Below are positions 10,541 through 35,100 of a stretch of 64,000 nucleotides of DNA, in pieces. The DNA is from Pipra filicauda (Eukaryota > Chordata > Aves > Passeriformes > Pipridae): positions 310,001-374,000 of the forward strand of contig NW_024104557.1 in the NCBI RefSeq assembly GCF_003945595.2, given 5' to 3'. Position 1 is the stretch's first letter, and the number at the start of each line of letters is the position of its first letter. Under the pieces are notes generated by a model. The model searched no databases and was not told where the DNA came from. It saw only the letters and a program-made list of their open reading frames with translations. Both the position numbers and the translations under genes were made by a program.

Positions 10541-10546
10541 AATAAA
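10541..10546 (+). terminator. MAVS polyadenylation signal AATAAA (likely)
   Basis: The first AATAAA downstream of the MAVS stop codon, followed within 30 bases by T/G-rich TGTTGATTCCGGTGTG, as expected of a downstream element. Confidence 0.6.
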
Positions 10547-11106
10547 TACATGCAGAGAGGTGTTGATTCCGGTGTGATGGGGCTGCTCTCCCAGGAGAAC
10601 TCGAGATGTTCTTTCCTTGCTCAGCGCCCGGCGCTGTACCCATGAGAGGACGGAACAGTCCTTATAAACAGTCAGCCAGGAGTGGGAATGTGGGGGCTGC
10701 TCTCCCTGTTTAAGACAACAGGGTTATCATTCCCTAAAAAGAGGGGACACCTGCCTTCTCCACACTTCATGGTACATCCATGAGATTCCAACCAGCAGCA
10801 TCCATACCAAGGCTGTCTTCTCTGACGCTTTACTTGCCTGCAAAATTCTTCCCGTGTTTTTCCATATTTTATAGCAACAGCTTCTCTGCTTTGCCTTTTG
10901 ATGTCAAATTTCTCCTGTGAAACAGCTGGTTTGTCACCACCTCAGACCAGGGAGAAGCACACATTTGGATTTCTGCTGTGAAGTGCCAGGATTTTTACAG
11001 TTGTTACGTAGCACTTTAAAGCCCCACGGGGCAGGAGATGGAGCAGGAGGGAGCTGTGTCCCTGCACATCTTTTACTAACAGGACAAAAGGCCTTTTACT
11101 AACTGT

Positions 11107-11112
11107 AATAAA
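11107..11112 (+). terminator. possible distal MAVS polyadenylation signal
   Basis: AATAAA followed by TTGGTTTG. It is a possible distal alternative to the signal at 10541. There is no direct evidence of use. Confidence 0.3.
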
Positions 11113-11465
11113 TTGGTTTGACGCTTCACACCCGACTTCTGTGAGTTTGTGAGATGAGGAGCAGGAGGGGATGCTCCGAAGGGCTCTGCTGGCAGTGACA
11201 CAGAGAGACTGAGGACACTGGTGTCAGGAAGAGGTGACAGGATTTGGGGACAGATTCCAGACCTCGTTTTGGAGCAAGCATGGGTCCTGTTCCAGAGGAT
11301 GCCCACCACAGCAAGTCCTCCTGTTGGTGGTTGGATGCCCAGGATGAAGACAGGGAAGGTGGTTCCCGAGGCAGCTGAGCTGTGGAAGTCAGGGTACCTG
11401 GCCCTGGCTCACGCCTGTGTCCCTTTTGGGGACAAACAGGAAGCTTTTGGGACAGAACAGACCTT

Positions 11466-11515
11466 TCCATGCCCTTTCCATGCCCTTTCCATGCCCTTTC
11501 CACGCCCTTTCCACA
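11466..11515. repeat. 11-bp tandem repeat (CCATGCCCTTT)
   Basis: Four to five head-to-tail copies of CCATGCCCTTT, the later ones changed to CCACGCCCTTT and CCACACTG. Simple minisatellite in intergenic DNA. Confidence 0.9.
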
Positions 11516-12287
11516 CTGCCTTTTCCACAGGAGGCCCCCGAGGGCTCTGCTGTGGCACTCCATGAACTCCCCTCGCTTTCCCAGCTTTCCTGCTTTCCCA
11601 GCTCCAGCTCTTACAGCCCAGGTATGTGAAACACGGTCAAAATACTCAGAGCTTTGGGCAGTGGAGCTCAGCCAGTCCCTTTTCCACCCAAATGAAGGCA
11701 ATGCTGTTCTAAAGGAGGTTATTTGTGTTCAGAGAGCTCATCCTTTGCATCCTACCGGTGCCAACACCATTTATCCCCTTCCTCCGCTCAGCCAAAAGGA
11801 TATTAAAATACACCAACTAAATCTGACCGATCCCTTTGTCCCGTTTCCACCCTGGCGATCAGAATTCAGAGAATTCTCAGGGAAATCACCCCACCTTTGT
11901 GGGAGGTCGGTGGCTGATCCCTCTGGTATCGAGTTAATGCCTGAGGATTGCGGTGAGCTGGGATTACCCCGGGGCAAGTGAGGAGCACTGCAGGTCGCTG
12001 GGCTGCAGTGCCAGACTTGGCCACACTCCGGGTGTGCCAGACAACAATTAACATTCCACCTGGGAACCTCTGTCCTGTTACAACCGGGAGACTCTTTTCC
12101 TCTTGGATTTCCGTCCTTGTTGGTCATTGCTTACCCTCCTCTTCATGGTCACCTCAGTTTTTCTGCTGCCTGGGTGTTTCCTGCTGTGGTTGATAAATGT
12201 GGGGTCAGGGTCTGAAGAGCGGGATGCACAGTATTGGAATTATGTTGGGATATAATGAGGCACTGTGGATTGTGAGATAACAGGGAG

Positions 12288-12470
12288 AAACTCTTCCTTG
12301 TAAGGGTGGTGAGGCCCTGGCACAGGTTGCTCCGAGAAGCTGTGGTTGCCCCTGGATCCCTGGAAGTGTCCAAGGCTGGGTTGGATGGGGCTTGGAGCAA
12401 CCAGGGATAGTGGAAGGTGCCTGTGCCCATGGCAGGGGGTTGGAATGGGGTTCAGGCCATGGTGGGTGTC
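12288..12470 (+). mobile_element. CR1 LINE 3' fragment
   Basis: Sense CR1: GGTGAGGCCCTGGCACAGG, GAGAAGCTGTGGTTGCCCC, GGAAGTGTCCAAGGCTGGG, CATGGCAGGGGGTTGGAA. The terminal TTCCAACC block is missing. It ends about 60 bp before the PANK2 CpG island begins. Confidence 0.9.
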
Positions 12471-12529
12471 AGACCCCCCGCATCTGTATTTGTCTCGTCA
12501 TCTGAATATGCAAATCATATTCAAATCAC

Positions 12530-13016
12530 CCCCTGCGCGCGGCCGAGCCCAGCTGGGCCTACTGCGGATCTTCCCCTCGGCCCCCGCGTTGCCATAGTTA
12601 CCGGGCATGTCAATCACCGCGCCTTCTCCCGCCCCGACCAGGCAGCGCCCTCACTCATTGGACCGATGCCGTGCCAATCTCGTCCCAAAGGGAGCCCATA
12701 GGCCAGCGCTGCCGCATATCGACCCGCCCCCGCTGGCGCACGCTTCCCATTGGACAGCCGCACTTGTCACTATACGCGGCCGAGCGCGGGGTGCTCCGAA
12801 GCCGCCCCATTCCCGTCTCCCATTGGCGGAGCCGCCTGTCGCTCCGCGCGGCAGGGGGCGCAGATTGGCGGGCGCCTCACGGGGTGTCCCGCCCCGCGGG
12901 GCAGCGCTGCGCAGGCGCGCCGGGGGCGGTGGCTGCGGCGGCGGCGGAGCGGGAGCGGGAGCGGGGCAGGAGCGGGAGCGGGGCCGGGCGGCCCATGGGG
13001 CCGGGCCGCGCTGCCC
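12530..13016 (+). promoter_or_regulatory. PANK2 CpG-island promoter with four inverted CCAAT boxes
   Basis: CpG-rich, TATA-less DNA with ATTGG (inverted CCAAT) at 12657-12661, 12749-12753, 12822-12826 and 12864-12868, the spacing pattern typical of NF-Y promoters. An NRF1-like half-site TGCGCAGGCGC lies at 12908-12918. Transcription probably starts soon after it, around 12920-12960. An out-of-frame ATG at 12995 precedes the PANK2 start at 13017. The island may also work bidirectionally, but no upstream antisense gene is visible. Confidence 0.75.
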
Positions 13017-26928
<13,912 letters not shown>

Positions 26929-27937
26929 CCCCCTGCAGACTCTGTGTTGGACCCACGGATTCGGGGCACTCCCTGGGCTGCTGGTTTGGAGGTCACTGAA
27001 CCCACGTTTCACCTGCTCAGACTGTTCTCTGGGGTGCCCTGTGGGGTCAGCCCAGGGCTGGGTGTTTGTCTGTGAGAGCTGAAATCCATCTGGGATGCCA
27101 GCGCAGGTTTGTTCCAAAGGACGTGCGTGGAAAACACTGACTGGATGTGGGGGTGTATGGGAAGGTCTGTGGGGCAGTTCAGTCACATGAAATTGCCCTT
27201 TTTAGGTAGTTTACTCCATGTTTAATGGTGGTGACAAAGCAGGGAATGGGCACTCTGCTCCTCCCACCGGGATCCCTTGGAGTGCCGAGTGCCCAGGTCA
27301 CAGTTCTGTGTTCACAGTCAAAGCTGTCGCGTTCTCCATGTGCCGGGAATGGTCTGGGAAGAGGGAAAAGCATCAGCATTAGCCCTGCTGTGTAACTCCC
27401 TACAGAGCACTTGATCCGTGGTGGCCTGTGGGACACCCTGTGCTGGCAGCCAGGCTTTGTTCCTGTTCCACACGTCCTTATCTCTGTCCTAGAGATGGAA
27501 GGTACGGCACAGCACGGATCTGTGCCTTGGGGGGATTCCCATTTCAGCCTCCAGCACTCCTACACAGCCCCTTTGGGACAGTGTTAGGGGTGTCTGCCTG
27601 TCAGCCTCCAACCTTGAGATCTAAAAGCAAATTTGAGGATGAAACGGTGGGATTTGTTGTTTGTTTGTTCAGGATTTTCCCTCCGTTATCAAACTTGGCT
27701 GCACAGAACTCCACCAAAGAGACGCTTCCTTCGGTCACACTCGGATCTCTGTCATGTTCCATGTTGCATTTATTAATGGCTGCACTCCTGGTGTTTTTGG
27801 GGAATCCTCCCCCTTCCCACATGCGTGCTGTGCTCCCGGTTTTCCCTGTGCCTGCTCCCACACAGCCCGCGAGCGAGGTGGAACCCCTGTGGAAGCTGCA
27901 CCCTTGGGATGGGGGTTGGGATGGATCCTGCACGCTC

Positions 27938-27943
27938 AATAAA
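27938..27943 (+). terminator. PANK2 proximal polyadenylation signal AATAAA
   Basis: AATAAACGCTCTCTC about 1.0 kb after the stop. It would give a short 3'UTR without the CR1 and CA repeat. Confidence 0.5.
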
Positions 27944-28655
27944 CGCTCTCTCAAAGTAACGAGGTATCTGTACCTTCCCTCAGGATGGGAACTCACGGAG
28001 ACACGGCTTTGGAGCTGCTCTGGCTTCCCAGGGAGCAGCTCCGTGGAGCAGCTGCCCTTCCCTGAGCAGGGGAAGCTGTTCAGATCCTTCACATCAGGTC
28101 ACACTTGTCGGGCTTTATCCCAGGATATCGGAATGACCATCACCCTGACTCCAACACACACTTTAAGATCCTGGTTTCCTTCCAGAGAAGCTGAATTCCA
28201 GCTCCTCTGATCCCCACACCCCTCATGAGCCCAGGTGGAAGGGCTGGGAGCTTGTAAGTCCCATCCAGCTCTGCCCATTGCTGCATCCTGAGATGGGATC
28301 CTTGTGTGGTGCTTCCCTCTGGAAAGGGAAGAAACTCTGGATTCAGGAGGTGTTTGCTTTGCTGGTTAGATCAGTGTGGTGCCCCTGTCAGCTCTGCTGG
28401 GTAAGTCCAGGCCATGGACACGGAGTGGAGCATCTCCCAAACCTCAGCTGAGTCTGGGCTGGAATCTGGGACACAGCCATGGATTTGACAACAGTAAAAT
28501 AGGGGGAAAAGAGCACAGAGCTCACATGGAAGGTGATCTGTGCTGGATGGGAAAGAAAATGTGCTTTTCCTGCAGTGTAACAGGTTTTGGTTGTGTCCTG
28601 CTCTGTATTCCATAATGGGGTGCTTCAAAGGTGAGGGCTGGGAGCAGGATCATAC

Positions 28656-28818
28656 CGGTCATGGGATGGTTGGGGCTGGGAGGGACCTTAAAGATCATCC
28701 AGTTCCACCCCCTGCCACGGGCAGGGACACCTTCCACTGGACCAGGTTGCTTCAAGCCCCATCCAACCTGGCCTTGGACACTTCCAGGGATCCAGGGGCA
28801 GCCACAGCTTCTCTGGGT
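28656..28818 (-). mobile_element. CR1 LINE 3' fragment, antisense, in PANK2 3'UTR
   Basis: GTCATGGGATGGTTGGGGCT, GGGACCTTAAAGATCATCC, GGGCAGGGACACCTTCCACT, GGTTGCTTCAAGCCCCATCC, GGGCAGCCACAGCTTCTCTG. Confidence 0.93.
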
Positions 28819-28965
28819 GAGTTGTTCACTTTCTCATTTATTCTTCATTTCTTACAAAATCACACAAAAGGTGCCCAAACTCAGTGCATTAAAAACAGCT
28901 CCACTTCCCAGGTGCTGCCTGAAGGGTGTCCAGGCTCGGCTCTTTCTGTACCACACAAAGTCTAA

Positions 28966-29003
28966 CACACACACACACACCCACACACACACACACACCC
29001 ACC
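28966..29003. repeat. CA/CCCA microsatellite
   Basis: Alternating CA with three interrupting CCCA steps in the presumed PANK2 3'UTR. It is likely to vary in length between individuals. Confidence 0.95.
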
Positions 29004-29470
29004 CCAGCTGCCGCTTTGCCCGCCCTCACGGCCAAAACTCATGGAAAACTGGCTTTTTGGAATGTCTGTGTGCCTGGGACCTGTGTGGCCCCTTGGTGTA
29101 TCAGCTGGGCTGGGCTGGGTGCGTGGGGAGGGTGTGAATCCTTGGGATACACAGGGGAAAGGCTGGGCTTTGTTAAAAGCAGGAGCTGAGGTCTGGGTAT
29201 GGCAGAACCACCTTGGCTGTGGAGAGCTGGGAAACCTCTGCAGGAGTTCCCAGCACCAATCCCACAGCCTGACCCACCACAGCCCCTGCCCCCAGGCACT
29301 GGTGTCCCTGGGCACAGCATCCCGTGGCTTCTACTGTGTTCATGTAACTCCTTTTTCTCTGGATTTGGAGTAGATCCAAGCACGATCTGATCCCAACACC
29401 AAAGTCCCTGGCATAGTGTTTGTCCTTTTTTTTTTTTTTTTTTGTAAACGGCTTGTTTTTTTCTTCTTGT

Positions 29471-29476
29471 AATAAA
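29471..29476 (+). terminator. PANK2 distal polyadenylation signal AATAAA
   Basis: AATAAAATATCACAG preceded by T-rich, TGTAAA-containing DNA (29430-29470) and followed by TTGTTTGCTTCCTGTCTC, a good U/GU-rich downstream element. It is the strongest polyadenylation site in the window. Confidence 0.7.
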
Positions 29477-29499
29477 ATATCACAGTTATTTTTTACATG

Positions 29500-30974
29500 C
29501 TTTGAAACCCTTGTTTGCTTCCTGTCTCGTTCTTGGAGCTCCAGTGCAATGGGACAGACGTTGGTGGGAGTGAGCAGGAATGTGCTGGGGGAATTGGGGT
29601 TTTAGAACCTGATTGAAAAGAATCATTGGCAATCTTTGATTGTTCTTCCCTCCCTGCCTGTTCCAGGCTCTGGGAATCAGGCGTATTTCAGAGCATGTTA
29701 AAGGAGAGGGGGGGAAAAAAACTTAAGAGCATTATTCTGGGGCAAATTGCAGCATTTTTGGGTTTGATTAAATATTTGCTGATTGTTGCTTTGGCCTTTG
29801 ATGTAGGAATGATACGGATGGGATTGGAGGTGGAGGTGCAGCATCAAGCCAGAGCAGGAGCTGTGGGGTGGAAGCACCAAAAATAACTGTTTTGTGCAGC
29901 TTGGTGTGAGATCCAGACTTTGTCCCAGCAACAAGAATTATCCTGCAAGATCATCATCCCAAAATGGCTGGGAGGGCAGCCAGTCCCTGTGGATTCTTTT
30001 GGAGAAGGTGAACAGTGGAGGAAAGGCTTTAAGTTGAAGAAGGGTAGATTTAGACAGGATTTTTAGGGAGAAATTCTTCCCTGTGAGGATGGGAGGCCCT
30101 GACACAGGTTGGGCGGAGAAGCTGTGGCTGCTCCTGGATCCCTGGAAGTGTCCAAGGCCAGGTTGGACGGGGCTTGGAGCAACCTGGGCTAGTGGAAGGT
30201 GACCCTGCCCATGGCAGGGGTTGAAACTGGAAGGGCTTTAAGGTCCCTTCCAACCCAAAGCATCCCGTTCCTGTGCGATCTCCAGGTGGGATGCGGTGCC
30301 GGGAAGCAGCTGGCACTAGAGGGCAGCAGCCCCTCGCGCCGGGCCAGGGTGGGGGGACAGCGGGACAGGGACAGGACAGGGACAGCAGGACAGGGCATGG
30401 TGGGGTTCCTGCTTCCTCCTCCACACCAGGGTCCTGCAGGAATCCCACCCCGGGATGGCTCCAGCTCAGCCACCCCCGTGGGGACAATCCAAGGGGATTT
30501 TTCCACCCGTCTGGTCACACCTGGGGGAAGAGCAGGGATGGAACGAGGTGAGCGGCTCCGAGCTGCACCCCAGGAGATCCCATAGCACACAGGCTGGGAG
30601 CTGAATCCCCGAATCCTATGGAAGCTTGGCCTTAGGGAGCTGGGCCGGAATTTGGGCTGGGAAGGTTGGTTTATGGAGGAATATCCTCTTCCTAAGAAGG
30701 GAAGCCCAGGCTGTGCCTGGAACCCTCCAAATCTCCCTTGGCTGGGGATTTTGGGATGCCCTCTGGGAGTGGTGTCCCCATCGGCAGTGGCCGGGAGGGA
30801 TGATCTGCACGGGGATAGGGACATGCTGGGGCAGGGAGACATGGACAGCAGGATCCCCAACCCCAAACAAGCCCTTCTTCCAGCCCCTCTGGGGTCCCAC
30901 TCCCTTTGGAGACATCCCCGTGGTGACACAGGAATAAGGGATGGGGGGGACAGACCCCCTCAAACACACCCCCG
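29500..30974. other. PANK2-RNF24 intergenic DNA between converging genes
   Basis: No gene is recognised in this ~1.5 kb gap. A CR1 (30030-30280) is the only identified element. Confidence 0.6.
30030..30280 (+). mobile_element. CR1 LINE 3' fragment, sense
   Basis: GTTGAAGAAGGGTAGATTTA, GGGAGAAATTCTTCCCTGTG, GAGAAGCTGTGGCTGCTCC, GGCTTGGAGCAACCTGGGC, CCCTTCCAACCCAAAGCATC. Confidence 0.93.
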
Positions 30975-32172
30975 CTTCCAAAACCTGCTTTTATTTACAT
31001 TTCAAGTCAAATCACATGCGAACTCTTGGTTTGTTTGTTTTTTTGTTGGTTTTTTTTGTATGTTTTTTTTTCCTTTCCTTAAGAAGAGTGTGATTAGCAA
31101 AAAAGACGCATTATTAGAATTTCCAAATAGCAATTAAATATACAAAAATAGAGCTTACAAAAAAACCAAACGAACAAGAGGAAAAAAAACAAAAACCAAA
31201 ACAGCGAATGTTTTAAAAAATATTCTGCTGCAGAATCCGTAGTGTACAAACACGTCTATGAGGCTCCACGCTCCATAAACAGTCCTGGGAGGAATTTACG
31301 GGATGGGGGGACGGCACCCGGAGCACCCCCAGCCCTGCACCCGGGAAAGCCGCTGCCGTGTAATACTGACACCCCCCCCTCCCCAAAATCCAGGGAATAC
31401 GAGTTGTGAGGATGGCGGGGGACACCCGGATCTGTGGCTGGAGAGGTGAGGGGGTGGCCCAGCTCCCCACCATGAGAATGGTGGGTTTGGGGGGCTGCCC
31501 AGAGACCCCCAGGGCCAGGCTGGAAGCAATGGGATGATCCCAAAAGCCAGGATTTTTGCCTGCCCCCTCCATGCCATGGCTCTCACTGCTATTGGGTGAC
31601 ACCAAGATGGTGCCCATTCCAGGGACTCCTGAGGTAGCCGAGGAGGGGGACAACCACCCCCAGGCAGGGCGGGTGGGGAATCCAAACCCAGCAGACCCCA
31701 CACAGCCACCACCCGCTGCCCCCCGGGGGTGACACCGGCGCTGAGGGGGCACCCAACCGCACGATCCCGGGGGGCAGACCCCATTTCCTGGTGGGAATGG
31801 CAAAGGCAAAGGAACCAAAGGCAAAGAGGAGGGAGCAAGAACCGGCCGTGGTGCTCCAGGGTCCCCCCAGTGTTTGGGGCACCGTCGGCGGGCGCGGGAG
31901 GCACCGAGAGCTGGGGGAGGACGTCGAGGCGTTCCAGGTGCCACCGCGCTGCTTCCCGGCGGCCGCGGCGCTGGAGAAGGGGTGTGCTGGAAGAAGGATG
32001 TGGTGCTGAGGATCCCGAGCCCCCTCCTCACCCCGGCAGAGGAACCGAGCCTGGGCTCGAGGGTCAGGCCCTTCATCCGTCGGGATTTGGGGCTCCCCGG
32101 CTGCGTCCCCGGTGCTTTGGCTGTGTCCGAGTGCCGCGGGCGGGAGCGGCCCCGGCCCGGCCCCGGAGGGCA
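30975..32172 (-). other. RNF24: RNF24 3'UTR (predicted)
   Basis: Minus-strand sequence from the RNF24 stop (32173) to the AATAAA at 30990-30995. The section 31000-31260 is T/A-rich with runs of G and T on the + strand; 31260-32170 is GC-rich and unrecognised. The long frames in 31210-32380 are not supported by any recognisable domain. Confidence 0.6.
30990..30995 (-). terminator. RNF24 polyadenylation signal AATAAA
   Basis: The + strand reads TTTATT, that is AATAAA on the RNF24 strand, about 1.2 kb after the stop codon. Confidence 0.5.
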
Positions 32173-35100
32173 CTATACGATGTTCTGGGCCCCGGGCAGG
32201 GGGCCCTGGGGGGGGCCGGGATCCGGCTTCCCGTGGAGCTGTGCCAGCTGCAGCACCGGCATGTTACACAGCGGGCACACCTTCCGCACCTCCAGCCACT
32301 TGATGAGGCACCTGCGGGACACGGGGGGACACCGGCGTTAGTGGGGGCACCTGGAGTAGTGGGATCACACCTGGAGTAGTGGGATCACACCTGGAGTAGT
32401 GGGGACACACCTGGAATAGTGGGGACACACATGGAATAGTGGGGACACACATGGAATAATGAGGACACAAGTGGAATAGGGAGGACAGACCTGGCATTAG
32501 TGGGAGGCTGCAAAAATCCCCCCCTGAAACCCACTGACCCCTCCCCCTGGGGCTTTGCTGCTGCCTCCAATTTTTAATTCACCATTTGGGTGTCTTTATA
32601 TTTTATTGGGGTTTTGTGTGTGTGTGTGTGTGTATAAATACATGGATTTTGTATAGCTAGGTTTTACATGTATATATATATATATATATAAAATTTATGT
32701 TTATAAAATAGATATAAAAATTTATACACGTACAAAAATTAAATAAAATATATACACTAAAGATGTCTATGATACATAAAAATATACATTGAAATTATAC
32801 ATAAGCTATGAATAATATACATAATCAGATATATAATGTATATATAAATTAATGAAAATATAAAATACGTGAATAATTATATATACTATAATACCATTAC
32901 ATGTTATATATTCTATTATATAATTATATAATATATAACATATACATATAGAAATATACAAAACATACAATACATGGATAATAATATAAAATAAAAATAA
33001 TATAAAAAACACATGCTGTATAAGTAAATATAAAAATGTATAAAAATTATTATAAATATATCTATATTATATAGTATAAATATATATAGTATATATACTA
33101 TGTGTATATATACTATTTATATATGTGTGTACATATATATATGCATATATATAGAATATATAGTATATATATTATATATGCTCTCTATATAGTATATTAT
33201 CTATGTATATATAATAGAATATTACATAGTATTGGATAACAAATATATATAATATAGGTAGTATATATAATAATATATAACACACATACTGTTATTGTAT
33301 AAAACACAACATTATTATGTAGTAATGTAAATTTTAGTGGGTTTGCTTTATATAAACCACACATATATAAAATATATATATTTACATTTTTCATGGAATT
33401 ACAGACTGAACTGGAAGGGATCCATGAGGATCACCAAGGCCAACTCCTGACCCAGCATGGGGCAACCTACAAGTTGAACCCCAGACCCTGGAGCGATGCC
33501 CAAATGGTCCCTGCAGATCCCTGGGGAGCTGTTACCGTGGTTCTGGGGATCTATTTTATAAATTTATATAAATTTTATAGATGTAAATACACACACACAA
33601 GGGACATGAATAGCTTGGAATATGTAAAGTGTGTATATATGTCTATATATACATACATATATATCTAAAAATATATATATAAATGTGAAGCACTTTTGCC
33701 AGCTGCTGATTGTATCTTTGCTGCTCCACATGCTTTAATTCATTCAACAAGGGGTTGTGATTCCTGCCCCTGGAATGGGGGTGGAAAAAGCCCCCAGGGG
33801 AGGAGTAGCAGTACCAGGAGGCCTCAGGCCAGGAGCCCCCCAGCCCCAATCCCAGTGCCCACACTTACTTCCTGTGGAAGGCATGTTTGCAGGGACAGAT
33901 TCCCAGCTCGTCCTTGGGCTTGAACTCCTCCAGGCACACGGCGCAGATCTGGAAGGGTTGGGATGCAGAGGGAAGGTCAGTGGTCAGGAAGCAACGTTTG
34001 CACATAAAAATACACAGATGGCTCTGAGCCACCCAAAATCAGAGAATCAAGGAATGGTTTGGGTTGGAAGGGACCTTAAAGATCATCCAGTCCCACCCCC
34101 TGCCATGGGCAGGGACACCTTCCACTATCCCGGGCTGCTCCAAGCCCCGTCCAACCTGGATGAGACAGCCACAGCTTCTCCTGGCAACCTGTGCCAGGGC
34201 CTCACCACCTGCATCAGAGGGGTGAAATCCTCCCTAAAACCTTCCCAAATTTTACTGGCCAGGCTCAGCCTGGAGTCTCCCTTTCCTGGCAGAAGGGACC
34301 CTGGAGACTTCCCAGAGCAACAGCCACGAAGCTGGGATGTGTTTGATGTGCCAGGAGCTTTTAGGGTGCAGGGGGATGGACACTGCTGCTGTCCCCAGGC
34401 CTGAGCTGCATGCACAGGGATAACTCTAGGAACAGGAAAAGGCAAAGGGTGCATCTATCCCAGGGCTGGGAAAGCTGGTGGCTGTTTTCCCAGCAGGCAA
34501 AAGACTCAGCTGAAAACTCCTTCCCTGCTTAGTCGTGACCCATTTTGGATATTCTTGGAGATTTTGGGTATTCCCGGCTGGTTTTCCCAGCCCCCTCGGC
34601 CCGGGATCTGTGTCTGTCCACAACAAGGGCCAGGCGCAGCTGCCGGGACCATCCCCCAAGGAACACACACATCCCGAGCTCCCCCAGGGCCTGGGAGAGG
34701 CGGAATGATGGAAAAAGGGGAAAACCAAACCCAGAGATGGGGGGAAGGGCTGGCCCCCCCAGGGCTCCGGGTGGCCGCCCCGTCATGTTGGAAAATTCCC
34801 ACCCCGTGCTCTGCTTTCCAGAAACACTTACTGTAAAGGCCAGGATCCAAATGCCCAAAAAGGGATATTTTGGAGCAAAACCCTTCCAGCCTTTCGCAAA
34901 CCCCAGGGAAGAGCCTGAGCTGCTCTATGTCCTTCCCCACAGACTCCTTGTCCTCCCCAAAAGCTGGGAGAGCTGTGGAGAGCTGGGAAGGGATGTAGAG
35001 GAGGAGGGACGGAGCAGGACAGAGCGTTACTGCTGCTGTTCCCGACTCTGGCACATTCCCAAATCCCTCCTACAACCCTGGGAAGTGCTTTGAAGTCCGT

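Larger units (their letters stand above)
8499..10560 (+). other. MAVS: MAVS 3'UTR (predicted)
   Basis: From the MAVS stop to the first AATAAA (10541) no AATAAA or ATTAAA hexamer was found, so the 3'UTR probably runs about 2 kb. It contains one sense CR1 (9425-9682) followed 40 bp later by an antisense CR1 (9722-10290). This could fold into a long hairpin in the mature mRNA. The remaining sequence (8499-9420) shows no recognisable feature. A non-canonical earlier polyadenylation site cannot be excluded. Confidence 0.65.
10567..12287. other. MAVS-PANK2 intergenic DNA
   Basis: No gene is recognised here. A second AATAAA at 11107-11112 could be an alternative MAVS end. The only repeat seen is an 11-bp array at 11466-11515. 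Short open frames have no recognisable protein content. Confidence 0.6.
26929..29495 (+). other. PANK2: PANK2 3'UTR (predicted)
   Basis: Extends from the PANK2 stop to the AATAAA at 29471, with an earlier possible end at 27938. It contains an antisense CR1 (28656-28818), a CA repeat (28966-29003) and a T-run (29430-29444) just before the distal signal. No coding content is recognised. Confidence 0.65.

Noticed and set aside
31729..32379. + strand frame of 216 codons over the RNF24 last exon
   Set aside because: Antisense shadow of the RNF24 3'UTR and last coding exon, which has a perfect RING frame on the minus strand.
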